From JALHST01 sp963798435 (GTDB lineage Bacteria > Bacteroidota > Bacteroidia > Flavobacteriales > Flavobacteriaceae): 64,000 nt of DNA. Below are positions 9,342 through 20,500 of this stretch, piece by piece (position 1 is the first letter of the stretch; each line of letters begins with the position of its first letter). The stretch lies in contig CAWCTF010000004.1 in NCBI GenBank assembly GCA_963798435.1, positions 744,001-808,000 on the forward strand, in the 5' to 3' direction. Both the position numbers and the translations under genes were made by a program. Below the pieces are notes generated by a model that was not told where the DNA came from, made no database searches, and was given only the letters and a program-made list of their open reading frames with translations.

Positions 9342-10994
9342 ATGCTAGGTATTATCTCTTTTGTTGGCTTTACGCTTTTGGTAGCCGTCATCTCGTATTA
9401 TGCAACAAGATCCACCGATGAAAAATCTTCTGATGGATATTTTTTAGGAGGAAGAAGCCTTACTGCCGGTGTTATCGCCGGATCATTATTATTGACCAAT
9501 CTTTCCACAGAGCAGATAGTGGGTCTGAACGGAAGTGCTTATACCGATGGCCTTTCGGTAATGGCCTGGGAAACCTTGGCAGCAATCGCCATGGTAATTA
9601 CTGCAGTTTTCCTATTGCCAAGGTATCTAAAAGGAGGTTTGACCACGATACCCCAATTTTTATCGAAACGCTTCGATGTCACTACAAAGACCATTACATC
9701 TGGGCTCTTTTTTACGGGTTATGTGGTGGTTCTTTTACCGGTAATTTTATATTCGGGATCGGTAGCCATCAGTGGCATGTTCAACGTTCCTGAATTGTTA
9801 GGGGTTTCTAACGCGACCGCCTTGGTTGTCTGTATTTGGGGAATTGGTATAATCGGCTCAATTTATGCGATTTTTGGCGGTTTGAAAGCCGTTGCGGTTT
9901 CGGATAGTATCAATGCAATAGGCCTTATCGTTGGCGGTATCCTAATCCCGATCTTTGGCTTGATGGCAATCGGTGACGGAAGTGTGTTCGGCGGACTTGA
10001 CGTTTTGATGACTACTGAACCTGCGAGATTCGATTCGACCGGAAACGCCGGACAAGAGGTGCCCTTCGCAACGATATTTACGGGAATGATGCTCGTGCAG
10101 CTTTTCTATTGGGGTACGAACCAGCAAATAATACAAAGGGCCTTGGGGGCTAAAAATTTGGCCGAAGGTCAAAAAGGTTTGCTATTGGCCTCGTTTCTCA
10201 AAATTTTAGGTCCGTTGATTTTAGTACTCCCGGGCATGATAGCGTATCATTATTTTGAAGGAGGGTTGTCTAGTAGTGATCTGGCCTATCCGGAATTGGT
10301 ACGTGCAGTTTTACCAAAACCATTTGTAGGCTTTTTTGCGGCCGTTCTTTTTGGGGCTATTTTGAGTTCGTTCAATAGTGTGCTTAATAGTTCGGTCACC
10401 TTGTTCGGTATCGACATCTACAAGCAGCATATCAATAAGGAGGCGGCCGAGGACAAAGTGGTCAAAATCGGGAAGATATTCGGAATTTGCCTGGCACTTG
10501 CCGCAATGTTCATAGCCCCTATGATAGCCAATGCCGGTAGTTTGTTCAATTATTTGCAAGAAATAAACGGTATTTATAGCATTCCGATCTTCACCATTAT
10601 CGTGGTAGGCTATGTAACGAAAAGAGTACCGGCAATCGCTGCTAAAATAGGAATATTTTCAGGATCCATCTTATATATCATCAGTCAGTTTTGGTTGAAA
10701 AATGAATTCGTTGGGGATGCCCTTGATGCAGCAAAGGCAAATGGTATAACCGATCCGGCCGCCCTAAAATTAGTGGAGGCCGATGCATATCCCCACTATC
10801 TGCACGTAATGGCTATTTTATTCGTATCCAATATTATTATCATGTTGATCATCGGAAAAATATGGCCCCGAAAAGAGGCCTTTGAACTTGAATATACCCA
10901 CCAAGTTTCAATTGAACCTTTTAAATATGTCAAGCAAGTTGGCATTTTGGTCGTGCTAATCGTAGTCGGCATCTACATTTATTTTGCGAAGTAA
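9342..10994 (+). CDS. Sodium:solute symporter (SSS/SLC5 family), probable xylose transporter
   Basis: The 550-residue integral membrane protein has about 14 predicted helices. Its N-terminal signature is GYFLGGRSLTAGVIAG followed by LTNLSTEQIVGLNGSAY, typical of the vSGLT-like sugar branch of the SSS family. The middle segment FYWGTNQQIIQRALGAK is the conserved SLC5 core. The family imports sugars with sodium ions across the inner membrane. xylA and xylB lie next door in convergent orientation, so D-xylose is the likely substrate. Substrate assignment rests on context. A strong hairpin terminator follows the gene. A perfect 12-base palindrome at 9304-9315, just upstream of the ATG, could be an operator. 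Confidence 0.87.
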   Translation: MLGIISFVGFTLLVAVISYYATRSTDEKSSDGYFLGGRSLTAGVIAGSLLLTNLSTEQIVGLNGSAYTDGLSVMAWETLAAIAMVITAVFLLPRYLKGGLTTIPQFLSKRFDVTTKTITSGLFFTGYVVVLLPVILYSGSVAISGMFNVPELLGVSNATALVVCIWGIGIIGSIYAIFGGLKAVAVSDSINAIGLIVGGILIPIFGLMAIGDGSVFGGLDVLMTTEPARFDSTGNAGQEVPFATIFTGMMLVQLFYWGTNQQIIQRALGAKNLAEGQKGLLLASFLKILGPLILVLPGMIAYHYFEGGLSSSDLAYPELVRAVLPKPFVGFFAAVLFGAILSSFNSVLNSSVTLFGIDIYKQHINKEAAEDKVVKIGKIFGICLALAAMFIAPMIANAGSLFNYLQEINGIYSIPIFTIIVVGYVTKRVPAIAAKIGIFSGSILYIISQFWLKNEFVGDALDAAKANGITDPAALKLVEADAYPHYLHVMAILFVSNIIIMLIIGKIWPRKEAFELEYTHQVSIEPFKYVKQVGILVVLIVVGIYIYFAK

Positions 10995-11052
10995 AAAAGA
11001 TTTAGGACCTGTCGAATATTGAAATAATGGCAGGTTTTATTGGTAAACGTAC

Positions 11053-11092
11053 ACAACCCTGGTCTCTCTACTAAGAAGCCAGGGTTGTTTTT
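11053..11092 (+). terminator. Rho-independent terminator of the symporter gene
   Basis: A perfect 10-base stem, ACAACCCTGG (11053-11062) pairing with CCAGGGTTGT (11079-11088), encloses a 16-base loop. Four T residues follow. It lies 59 bases after the symporter stop, before the convergent xylA end. Confidence 0.8.
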
Positions 11093-11152
11093 ATAAATAT
11101 GGGGATGTTTTGTCGCCCTAGGGTTCAAGGACATCTTGAAATGATATCCTTA

Positions 11153-12478
11153 TTAAATATACTGGTTTATTATATTCTCGAACAATTCCTGCTTGCCACT
11201 TTGTAACGACAGCTCTCCATTTTCCTTCGCGATATCATACAGATCCTTGAAATTGAGTTTTCCATTTTCAAAATCCTTTCCTTTCCCAGAATCAAATGAA
11301 CTATATCGCTTTTTTCGTAAAGCGTCATAAGGGGACGCCTCAATGATAGCTGCGGCCACCAATAAAGCTCTCGCAAAGGTATCTGCACCGCCGATATGGG
11401 CGTGAAATACGTCATCCATATCGGTAGAATTTCTTCTGATCTTGGCATCAAAATTAACGCCACCACCTTTCAATCCACCAGCTTTCAAGAACACCAACAT
11501 AGCCTCGGTCACTTCGGTAATATTATTGGGAAACTGGTCGGTATCCCACCCGTTTTGATAATCGCCACGATTGGCATCGATACTGCCCAACATGCCATGG
11601 GCCGCGGCAATTTCAAGTTCATGTTGCATCGTATGGCTTGCCAAGGTGGCATGGTTGACTTCAATGTTCAATTTAAAATCGTCTTGTAACCCATATTCAT
11701 TCAAAAATCCGATCACGGTCGCGGCATCAAAATCATATTGGTGTTTCATAGGCTCCATTGGCTTGGGCTCGATGAAGAAATTACCTTTGAAACCTTGGCT
11801 TCTGGCATAATCCCTGGCCATGCCTAGAAAACGGCCCATATGGTCGAGTTCGCGTTTCATATCGGTGTTCAAAAGCGACATATAGCCCTCACGACCTCCC
11901 CAAAATACATAATTTGCGCCGTTTAGGGCAATGGTGGCATCTAAGGCCAGTTTTATTTGACCACCGGCCCGTGCCAAAACATTAAAATCGGGATTGGTGG
12001 CAGCTCCATTCATATATCGCGGATTTGAAAAACAGTTTGCGGTGCCCCAAAGTAATTTAACGCCTGACTCTTTCTTTTTCACCTTAATGTAATCTACGAT
12101 GGCGGCCAAACGTTTCTCGGATTCGGCAAATGATCCGGCTTCTTGAATTAGGTCAAAATCATGAAAACAGAAATAATCAAAGCCCATTTTGGTAATGAAT
12201 TCAAAAGCGGCGTCTGCCTTGGCCTTTGCCGCTTCCACGGCATCCTTCGGTTGATCCCATGGAAAATTCTGGGTACCGGGCCCAAATGGGTCGGCACCTT
12301 GCCCACAGAAAGTATGCCAATACGCTATTGCGAACTTAAAATGTTCACGCATGGTTTTGCCGGCTACTTTTTGATCCGGGTTATAATATTTAAATGCCAA
12401 CGGATTATCCGAATCCTTTCCTTCGAATTGAATTTCACCGATTCCCTTAAAGTATTCTGTGTTTCCTAGCAGTGCCAT
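11153..12478 (-). CDS. xylA: Xylose isomerase
   Basis: XylA interconverts D-xylose and D-xylulose in the cytoplasm using two divalent metals. The 441-residue length and motifs are of the class II (long) family. They include HTFCGQGADPFGPGT, the catalytic-His block FCFHDFDL, WGGREGYMSLLNTD, the metal-site FIEPKPMEPMKHQYD, NIEVNHATLASHTMQHE and the second metal site GSIDANRGDYQNGWDTDQFP. The start was placed at the ATG at 12478 (MALLGNTEYF), because the two extra upstream codons would need a TTG start. It lies 109 bases downstream of xylB on the same strand, so the two are probably co-transcribed. Confidence 0.97.
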   Translation of the reverse strand: MALLGNTEYFKGIGEIQFEGKDSDNPLAFKYYNPDQKVAGKTMREHFKFAIAYWHTFCGQGADPFGPGTQNFPWDQPKDAVEAAKAKADAAFEFITKMGFDYFCFHDFDLIQEAGSFAESEKRLAAIVDYIKVKKKESGVKLLWGTANCFSNPRYMNGAATNPDFNVLARAGGQIKLALDATIALNGANYVFWGGREGYMSLLNTDMKRELDHMGRFLGMARDYARSQGFKGNFFIEPKPMEPMKHQYDFDAATVIGFLNEYGLQDDFKLNIEVNHATLASHTMQHELEIAAAHGMLGSIDANRGDYQNGWDTDQFPNNITEVTEAMLVFLKAGGLKGGGVNFDAKIRRNSTDMDDVFHAHIGGADTFARALLVAAAIIEASPYDALRKKRYSSFDSGKGKDFENGKLNFKDLYDIAKENGELSLQSGKQELFENIINQYI

Positions 12479-12593
12479 TTTCAATAGTTTTTAAGTTTAT
12501 GAGTTATTTTGTTTTTATAGGTCATTACTACCATTTAATAAGTTGGGATTTTGATTGCGAGTTAATAGAAAACCACGCATATCAAGAAGTCCG

Positions 12594-14081
12594 TTATTTA
12601 TTTTTCAACATTGTTTCTAATTCTTTTTTCCAATTTTGATATGCAGTTACGTATTCCGTTTTGTTTAGATCAGGTGTAAATCCCATGACATAATCATTCT
12701 CTAAAATCCGTTTTCCGAAGGCCTTAAAATCCCCCTTATGCAACTCGCAGGCCCTAGCAGCCCCAATGGCCCCTGTGGTATCATAAATTTCAATTTCCTG
12801 CCCAATCAATGTAGTAATTGTTGTTGAAAAAATTACCGAGCGAAAGAGATTGTCATTGCCGGCACGTATTACCTTGGGTTTAATACCATCCGCAGCCATA
12901 ATTTCCATACCATAGACAAAGGCAAAGGCGATACCTTCCAATGCTGCCCGACAAAGATGTGCTTTGGTGTGAATATTCAGGTTGATATTTGCCATGTGTG
13001 TGCCCAAATTGACATTCTTCAACATACGTTCCGCGCCATTCCCAAAAGGGTGTATCGTAACGCCGTCAGACCCTATCCCGACCGTGGCAGCCAATTCGTT
13101 CATTTCTTCATACGACACTACGGCCAAGTTGTTCAAAAGCCATCGATATTGTATGCCCGCACCATTTATGCAAAGCAATTTACCGATTCGTGGATTTTCT
13201 GATCGGCTGTAATTAACATGTGCAAAATTATTTACCCTTGAACTTTCCGTAACTGAAAGATTGTCGGTCACGGCATACATAACCCCGGAGGTTCCACCCG
13301 TTGCGGCAACTTCACCAGGGTTGAAAACATTCAAGGATAGGGCATTGTTGGGCTGATCACCGGCGCGGTACAATATAGGAATGCCTTCAGGAAGCCCAGA
13401 TTCACCTGCTCCTTTTTTAGAGACGTTGCCTTGTTCACCAAAAGTATTCACCAAGTTGGGAACCAGATCTTGATCGATACCATAATGGTCAAGTAACCAC
13501 GTAGCAGGTGCATTCTCTTTAAAATCCCACAAAATGCCTTCGGAGAGCCCTGAAATGGTAGAATTGATTACACCACTTAATTTATAAGCGATAAAGTCGC
13601 CCGGCAACATAAATTTATGGATCTGCCTATAGATTTCAGGCTCATTATCCTTCACCCATTTTAATTTGGAAGCCGTAAAATTACCTGGTGAATTTAATAG
13701 GTGTGCATTGCATTTTTGATTCCCGATGGCGTAAAACGCTTTTTCGCCAATTTCTACTGCCCGACTGTCACACCAAATAATTGAATTTCTAAGCGGATTA
13801 CCTTGTTTATCGACAATAACAAGTCCGTGCATTTGATAGGAAATACCTATGCCCGTAATCTCTTGCGGGTCTATTTTGCATTGTTGAATAAGTCGCTTCG
13901 TTGCGGTGCACACGTGTTTCCACCAATCGAGGGGATCTTGTTCGGCCCAGCCATTTTCGAGGGCGATCATTCCCATTTCTACCTTGGGCTCAGTGGCCAC
14001 TGCAAGTTTCTTTCCCGTGGTAGATTCTACCAGGGCGGCTTTAATGGAAGAACTCCCGATGTCATAGCCAATCGCATACAT
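12594..14081 (-). CDS. xylB: Xylulokinase (FGGY carbohydrate kinase)
   Basis: XylB phosphorylates D-xylulose to xylulose-5-phosphate for the pentose phosphate pathway. The 495-residue protein has the FGGY-kinase N-terminal phosphate loop GYDIGSSSIKAALVE, the substrate segment ISYQMHGLVIVD and the second-domain ATP-binding TGGTSGVMYAVTD. Length is normal. It is the first gene of a leftward xylB-xylA pair, with a candidate promoter directly upstream. An FGGY kinase for another ketose is formally possible, but the adjacent xylose isomerase settles the assignment. Confidence 0.93.
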   Translation of the reverse strand: MYAIGYDIGSSSIKAALVESTTGKKLAVATEPKVEMGMIALENGWAEQDPLDWWKHVCTATKRLIQQCKIDPQEITGIGISYQMHGLVIVDKQGNPLRNSIIWCDSRAVEIGEKAFYAIGNQKCNAHLLNSPGNFTASKLKWVKDNEPEIYRQIHKFMLPGDFIAYKLSGVINSTISGLSEGILWDFKENAPATWLLDHYGIDQDLVPNLVNTFGEQGNVSKKGAGESGLPEGIPILYRAGDQPNNALSLNVFNPGEVAATGGTSGVMYAVTDNLSVTESSRVNNFAHVNYSRSENPRIGKLLCINGAGIQYRWLLNNLAVVSYEEMNELAATVGIGSDGVTIHPFGNGAERMLKNVNLGTHMANINLNIHTKAHLCRAALEGIAFAFVYGMEIMAADGIKPKVIRAGNDNLFRSVIFSTTITTLIGQEIEIYDTTGAIGAARACELHKGDFKAFGKRILENDYVMGFTPDLNKTEYVTAYQNWKKELETMLKNK

Positions 14082-14106
14082 GCTGTCTCAAAATAAATGT
14101 GGAGGA

Positions 14107-14138
14107 TGAAGATATTGTTTTACTTGCAATGGTACAAA
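14107..14138 (-). promoter_or_regulatory. Candidate promoter of xylBA
   Basis: Read on the minus strand, TTTG (14138-14135) is followed by 20 bases and TATCTTCA (14114-14107). This is close to the Bacteroidota -33 TTTG and -7 TAnnTTTG elements. Transcription would begin ~20 bases before the xylB ATG. The match is partial at the -7 box. Confidence 0.4.
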
Positions 14139-14229
14139 CAGTTTCTAGATATGTTTCTAAAATGTTTATACTCTGCGGGTATCGACCCTAATGAATGGGA
14201 AGATGATGCTCTTCCTGGCACCCGTTTTC

Positions 14230-17200
14230 TTATTGGCTTACCTGTACCGTATAGGCCTTGTCATTGTTTGAAATGAACAAATAATGCCCTTGCCCGATCT
14301 TTACTATTTTGCGAACGCTTAGATTCTTGGGAAGTGGTAGATTTTGGTACGATTTGAAATTTCCATCTTTGAAATTCGAAAGAACACCTCCCGGATTCGC
14401 ATCGCTATTTCCTAATTCAGTAACATAGCCCATATAATTCCCGCCGAAGTATAAAACGGGACTCCCATTGTCCTTATCTAAATAGAACGCTTCAATACTA
14501 CTCATTTGGGCTTCTTTTGGTAATGGATTTACCGTGAATCCCTTTTCAGAGTTTAGAAAAATCATAGAGCGTAATTCATCCACTTGTTTTGTTTCCAAAA
14601 CACTATCCGGTTTTTTCCCGGTCAGGTCTTCCAATGACTTTATTTTTGAAAAATCAGAATAACTCAAGAATTTCTTTTGCAGCATAGGCAATTGGCGCAT
14701 AAGATTGTCCTTGGATGCGAAAGGAACCTGTTGGCCGTGAAAATCATAGAATATCAGGGGATCCAATTGTTGGTTATTATCGAAATCGGCTAGATATAAT
14801 TTTAGGGGATGTTCTGGAGATGCTTTCCATTTCATATTCAGACCTGCGTTTCCGGCAATTATGTCGTCATATCCGTTCCCATCGAGATCGCTTAACAAAA
14901 GGGTATTCCACATACCGGAAGTATTTGCCAAACCAAATTCCTTGGTTTGGTTGCTGAATTTAGAATTGCCATTATTTATCAAAATGGTAATGGGCATCCA
15001 ATCGCCTGCTATGATAAGATCTAACTTTCCATCGTTATTAATATCGGTCCACTTGCTATCCGTAATCATGCCGAAGCGGGTTTTTTGGACTATCTCAAAG
15101 CTGCTTTTTCCGGTATTTCTTAAGATTAGGCTATATGGGGAAAGGCCGTAGGCCCCTGGGATTGAACGACTGCCTAGAAAGAGATCGTCGAAGCCGTCTC
15201 CGTCAAAATCGGCTGCGGCTACGGATCCGCCATTAAATTTGGGCAATACAGAGATGAATGGCTCGAAATTGCCCTTGCCGTCGTTTATATAGATACGGTC
15301 CTCCAGATAATGATCGCCTTCTATTTGATCATTTCCTCCCCGGGTTACATAAATATCAAGATCCCCGTCATTTTCGAGATCAAATGCAGCCGCATCTACA
15401 TCTTCATAATTGCTATCATTGTCGAAAGCTTTTTCGCTTTTTACGGTATATGTTCCATCTTTTTGCTGCAAAAAAAGGACAGGGGCCTCTAAACTGGGAC
15501 CGCCGATAAAGATATCCTGTAAGCCATCGGAGTTGAAATCGGCATTGACCACAGCAGGACCTTCAATAGACAATTTTTCGGGCATCAAGGGTTCCCGTTC
15601 ATAATCAAGATAGGTGTTTTCAATATGGATGTATGGAAACCCGGTCAACGTAAATTTTGAAGGCCTAATTGTTTCTGATAGAAACGTCTTTGTACTATCC
15701 CTATTTATTGAATTATACTGGTTTACAGCTAACTTGTTGATAGATTGTATTTTGCCATCGGGCCAAACGATTTTTGCCGAGTCGATACGGGCAAGGTTTC
15801 CAATGCCAAAATGCAGTTTTCTGGTAGAGGAAGATTCAAATCCTCGCGTAGTGATCAGTTCTTTGTAGAATTCTTTTCCATTGCAATAAATCATTACTTT
15901 AGAACCGGTAGTAATTGGGTACGCACTTGTACCATTAAGACTTAGGCCAATCCAATTGTTAAGTCCTTCTGGATTGCTTTTATTTTCTAGGAGTGTTGCT
16001 TTTTCGTCAATATTATTAATTACAAGATCCATATCCCCATCATTGTCCAAATCTGAAGTTGCCGAACCGTTTGAATAGGAGGGCTCCAGACCCGATTTAT
16101 CAGAGAGATCTTCAAAACTTAGATCTCCTTTATTTCTGAAGAGCCTATTGGCAATTTTTAATGATGGCATTGACGCGATAAGTCTCCTTTCAATTTCCTC
16201 TGATTTTGATTTATCGTACGAACTAAAATCGGTAGTACTGAGAAAATTGATATAATCTAAGTCATTGGGGCGTTTGAATATGCCATTGGTAATATAAATA
16301 TCCTTCAGTCCGTCATTATCAAAATCTTCCATAAGCACTGACCAGCTCCAGTCTGTGGCATAGGTTTCGGTCATCAAGGCAACATCTGAAAATGAGGAAT
16401 TTTCACGATTTAATTGAAAATTGTTCCTCGAATACTGCCTTTCGAAGCCAAAATTATCCTTGATAAAGCTCACTTTGTCAGAATCCTCGCCTCCTGATTT
16501 CAAAAAGGTTTCTGCGTCGAAAGGCATCATATCTAAAGTGAATATGTCAGATCTGCCATCATTGTTCATATCGGCGATATCTACTCCCATGGTAAAACGG
16601 CTCATATGGTTCAAATAATCGGCACTTACCTCTTTGAACGTTTTATCGCCTTGGTTGAGATACAGATAATCGTTTTCATGAAAGTCATTGCCTACGTAGA
16701 TATCTGGCCATCCATCTTGGTTGATGTCCGCGGCGATCAACGCAAGACCATAGCCTAACGGACTGCTATAGATACCTGCTTTTTGTGTAACATCTTCGAA
16801 CGTTAAAGTTCCCGATTCCAACTTATTTTCATAAAGTCGATCCCCGGCGATTGAATCCTTTTCATTTCTTTTAATGGCATTGCCATAACTTCTGGTGCTG
16901 TGCACCGAATGATTCATTAAGTACATATCAACATCACCATCCTTGTCGTAATCGAAAAATGTTGCTTGGGTCGATAGCCCTGAGAAGTCCAAACCTGTTT
17001 TTTTCGAGGCTTCGGTAAAGGTGGCATCCCCGTTATTCAGATAAAGTAAATTATGGGATTTCAGGCTTTTATAGTTTCCGACTTTTGACACGTAAATATC
17101 GAGGTACCCATCGTTGTTCACATCTTCCATGGTTACCCCGGTAGACCAGGTAGAATCGATTTGTAGCTTGGCCGATTCGGTAATGTCCCTAAATTTTAAA

Positions 17201-17493
17201 TTCCCAAGATTTAAGTAAAGCCTGTCAGGGGTTTGGTTTGCCGTAAAATAGATATCGTCAAGACCATCGTTATTGATATCTCCGATGGCTACGCCACCAC
17301 CATTATAATAATAGAGGTATTCAATGATGTTAAGGTCATTTTTTTCTGTAAGAATATTTGAAAAGTTTATACCACTTGAATCAGCGGGAATGTTCTTAAA
17401 TGCTATGGCGGCTTCGGGGACTGGCTTACTATCTTCTTTGCATCCCAAGAAAAACGTTACTATAATTAAGAGTGCATATAAAATACGTTGCAT
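14230..17493 (-). CDS. FG-GAP/VCBS repeat lipoprotein with ASPIC/UnbV domain (paralogue 1)
   Basis: This 1087-residue lipoprotein has acylation Cys18 in VTFFLGC. The following KED fits the surface lipoprotein export signal described in Flavobacteriia. Seven DxNxDGxxDI-type calcium loops lie between about residues 72 and 490 (for example DINNDGLDDIY, DVNNDGYLDIY, DLDNDGDMDLV). An ASPIC/UnbV domain spans about 515-592 (TTGSKVMIYCNGKEFYKEL, HFGIG, IVWPDGKIQ). Another six clear loops and a degenerate seventh follow. This predicts two seven-bladed propellers around a UnbV bridge. It is the last gene of the leftward run, 8 bases after paralogue 2. It is the most divergent of the three. No catalytic motif was seen; binding or scaffolding is an inference. 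Confidence 0.85.
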   Translation of the reverse strand: MQRILYALLIIVTFFLGCKEDSKPVPEAAIAFKNIPADSSGINFSNILTEKNDLNIIEYLYYYNGGGVAIGDINNDGLDDIYFTANQTPDRLYLNLGNLKFRDITESAKLQIDSTWSTGVTMEDVNNDGYLDIYVSKVGNYKSLKSHNLLYLNNGDATFTEASKKTGLDFSGLSTQATFFDYDKDGDVDMYLMNHSVHSTRSYGNAIKRNEKDSIAGDRLYENKLESGTLTFEDVTQKAGIYSSPLGYGLALIAADINQDGWPDIYVGNDFHENDYLYLNQGDKTFKEVSADYLNHMSRFTMGVDIADMNNDGRSDIFTLDMMPFDAETFLKSGGEDSDKVSFIKDNFGFERQYSRNNFQLNRENSSFSDVALMTETYATDWSWSVLMEDFDNDGLKDIYITNGIFKRPNDLDYINFLSTTDFSSYDKSKSEEIERRLIASMPSLKIANRLFRNKGDLSFEDLSDKSGLEPSYSNGSATSDLDNDGDMDLVINNIDEKATLLENKSNPEGLNNWIGLSLNGTSAYPITTGSKVMIYCNGKEFYKELITTRGFESSSTRKLHFGIGNLARIDSAKIVWPDGKIQSINKLAVNQYNSINRDSTKTFLSETIRPSKFTLTGFPYIHIENTYLDYEREPLMPEKLSIEGPAVVNADFNSDGLQDIFIGGPSLEAPVLFLQQKDGTYTVKSEKAFDNDSNYEDVDAAAFDLENDGDLDIYVTRGGNDQIEGDHYLEDRIYINDGKGNFEPFISVLPKFNGGSVAAADFDGDGFDDLFLGSRSIPGAYGLSPYSLILRNTGKSSFEIVQKTRFGMITDSKWTDINNDGKLDLIIAGDWMPITILINNGNSKFSNQTKEFGLANTSGMWNTLLLSDLDGNGYDDIIAGNAGLNMKWKASPEHPLKLYLADFDNNQQLDPLIFYDFHGQQVPFASKDNLMRQLPMLQKKFLSYSDFSKIKSLEDLTGKKPDSVLETKQVDELRSMIFLNSEKGFTVNPLPKEAQMSSIEAFYLDKDNGSPVLYFGGNYMGYVTELGNSDANPGGVLSNFKDGNFKSYQNLPLPKNLSVRKIVKIGQGHYLFISNNDKAYTVQVSQ

Positions 17494-17501
17494 ACAGGTA
17501 G

Positions 17502-20500
17502 TTAGTAGTTAAATATCAGCAAGGAATCGTTATTTCTAGCGGCCAGTAATTGGTGGTTCGCAATTTTAAGATCGCGTAATTCACCATCGACATAGAATCC
17601 GCTGCCATCAGGATGGTACTTAAATTTTTGGCCTCCTAAATTTTCCAAATAGAGTCCAAAAGAGGCATCATAGCGACCCACTTCGGGCTTTGTGCCGTAG
17701 AGATTGCCTCCCAATAGGATGTCCAAATCACCGTCCTGATCAAAGTCATGGGTCTCAATAGCATATATTGGCGAGAATTGTGCCTCTTTCGGCAGTTCTA
17801 TAATCTTGAAATTGAAATTTCCTTCATTGATCAATAGTATCGATGATAATATATTGGCTTCCAAGGTTAGGGCGTCAGACAATTCTTCCGGAGTAAAAAT
17901 ATCGGTAATAGACGCATCCTTAAAACTATCGTAATCAGGGAATTTTCTTTTAAGGTCTTTGAGCTGTTCTATTAGATTGTGTCTTAAATTATAGGGATAT
18001 TGTTTGCCATTCTCAGCGGTGAATGTCATTATCGGGTCCTTAAAACCATTTTGATCAAAATCTTTTACATAGAGATGAATCGGTCGCTCAGGACTTGCCT
18101 TAAACCTTGAATTCTCGCCATGATTGCCCAATACAAAATCAACATCGCCATCATTGTCTAGATCGACTGGGTGGGCAACGTTCCACCATCCCTTTAATTT
18201 CGATACTGGGTTATCGCCGATGCGCACGAAATGCCCTTTTTGATTTTCAAATAGTGCGACACCCATGAATTCCCCCACAACGATCAAATCTTTAAAGCCA
18301 TCTTTGTTAAGATCAACGAACTGCGCGTCGGTAATCATGCCGAGATTTTTCAAGCCTGGGGCCACCTTTTCCGTACTATCCGTAAAATTGCCTTGGCCAT
18401 CGTTCTCTAGAATAAAACCTGATCCCGGTTCACCATATTGACTGGGAATACTGCGTTCCCCAACAAAAAGATCGAGGTCACCATCCTGGTCGATGTCATC
18501 TGAAATTATGGTTGAGGTGCTATTTATGCTGGTTGTCGAGGGCAATTGATCTTGCCACAATGTAAATTTCCCATAGCCGTCATTACGATACAGACGATCT
18601 TTTAAGTAGCTTGAAAACTGTGAGAATTCTACCCCACCACTGCAGACGTAAAGATCTAAATCCCCGTCATTATCAGCATCAAAAAATAAACTGGCGGTAT
18701 CTTCAGAGCCGCTACTTTTTACAAGATCGGGGCTATCCTTCCTCACATACCCAGTTTTTTTGCCTAGGAAAAGGGCTGGGGCACTGCCTTTCGCCCCGCC
18801 TATAAAAAAATCATCGACACCATCTTTGTTAACATCGCCCACCGATATTTTTGGCCCTTGTGTACTTAGCATGTGGGGTAATAAGCGATCACGATCGAAA
18901 TCAACAAAGCGGTTTTCAACATGTTGGTAATTGATTTTCAATTCGCTTTTGTGAAATATAGAAGTGACCGCGGCTATGGCATTTTTGTCTATGGTATGTG
19001 CGTCTTTTTCGTCAATGGTCAAAATTTGATCTACTTTTACATGTGATAGATTCGAAACTTTGCCCAAAGGCCAAGTTATTTTCACGTCGACTGAGTCATC
19101 CTTGGCCAACCCGAAGTTGGGGCGGAGATCCATACTTGATTGAAATCCGCGTATCGGCTGTTCTTCCAAATATTGATTTTCTTCTGGAGACATCACCTCA
19201 ATTTTGGCGCCAATTGCGTTGGTATTCTTCCCAAGCCCTTTCAGGATAACTTTGAGAAAATGGTTTCCGGTTATTTTTTCCGAATTATTCTTGTACACAA
19301 AAGCGGGCATATTCACATTGTTAACCACCAAATCCAGATCACCATCGTTATCCAGATCTCCATATGCGGAGCCATTCGAAAAACTAGGGGTATTTAAGCC
19401 TGAGCTCCAATACCGCTCAAATTTCAACGTTCCCAGATTTTTATAGGCATGATTTTTCACCATATTCGAAGGAATGATATCGATAAGTTTGTCGTAATCG
19501 ACCATACTATCCTTAATAATCGATTTCATTACTGCTTCATTGGAAATATACTGAAGGTAATCCTGATTCGTCAGATCTCGGTAGATACCATTTGCAATAA
19601 AAAGATCTTTGAGACCATCGTTGTCCATATCAAAAAATAGGGCGCCCCAGCTCCAATCGGAGGCCTCAACTCCGCTGAATCTACCAATTTCACTGAAGGT
19701 AGAATTTCCATTGTTCAATTGGAGCATGTTCCTCGTAAACTGATGGTAATACCCATTTTTAAGGTTGTTTTGATATTTGTTCCAATCCTCGAAGGTGGTT
19801 ACTGTTTTTAGGCGGTCGTAATCAGACGGGAGCATCTCGGTAACAAAAAGATCATTTTCTCCATCATTATTGATATCCGCTACATCGGCACCCATAGACG
19901 CACCACTAATCGATTTTATTTCATCGGTAAGGACTTCCTTAAAGGTGCCGTCTTTTTGATTGATGTATAGGTAGTCTCTTTCAAAAAAATCATTAGAAAC
20001 ATAAATATCTTCCCAGCCATCGTCATTGAGGTCTCCCACGGTTACCCCCAATCCAAAGCCTATTACGCTGCCATAAATTCCTGCCTTTTCGGAGACATCG
20101 ACAAACACACCATTTTCATTTTTCAATAGTTTGTCCCCACCTAGTACATCCCGTTCAAAACGTTCATTACGTTGTAGGTTAAAACTTCCGATCGAGCGAT
20201 ATGAATTGTTTAAAAGGTATACGTCAAGATCGCCATCCTTGTCATAATCGAAAAAAGAGGCGTGGGTTGAAAAGCCTTGGTCATCGAGGCCGTATTGGTG
20301 CGCTGATTCGGTGAATGTAAGATCGCCATTATTGATGAAAAGCTCATTTTGCTTGTTATCGCCAGCAATATCCCCCGAGTTACAGACGTAGATATCCAAC
20401 AATCCGTCTGCATTGATATCTACCATGGTAACGCCGGTCGACCATGCCTTTTCACCTCCGACCTTGGCCTTATCGGTAATATCTTCAAAATTGAAACCGC

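Noticed and set aside
14198..14215. Hairpin GGAAGA/TCTTCC after the last ASPIC/UnbV gene, considered as a terminator
   Set aside because: The stem is only six bases and no T tract follows on the minus strand, so termination there is not supported.
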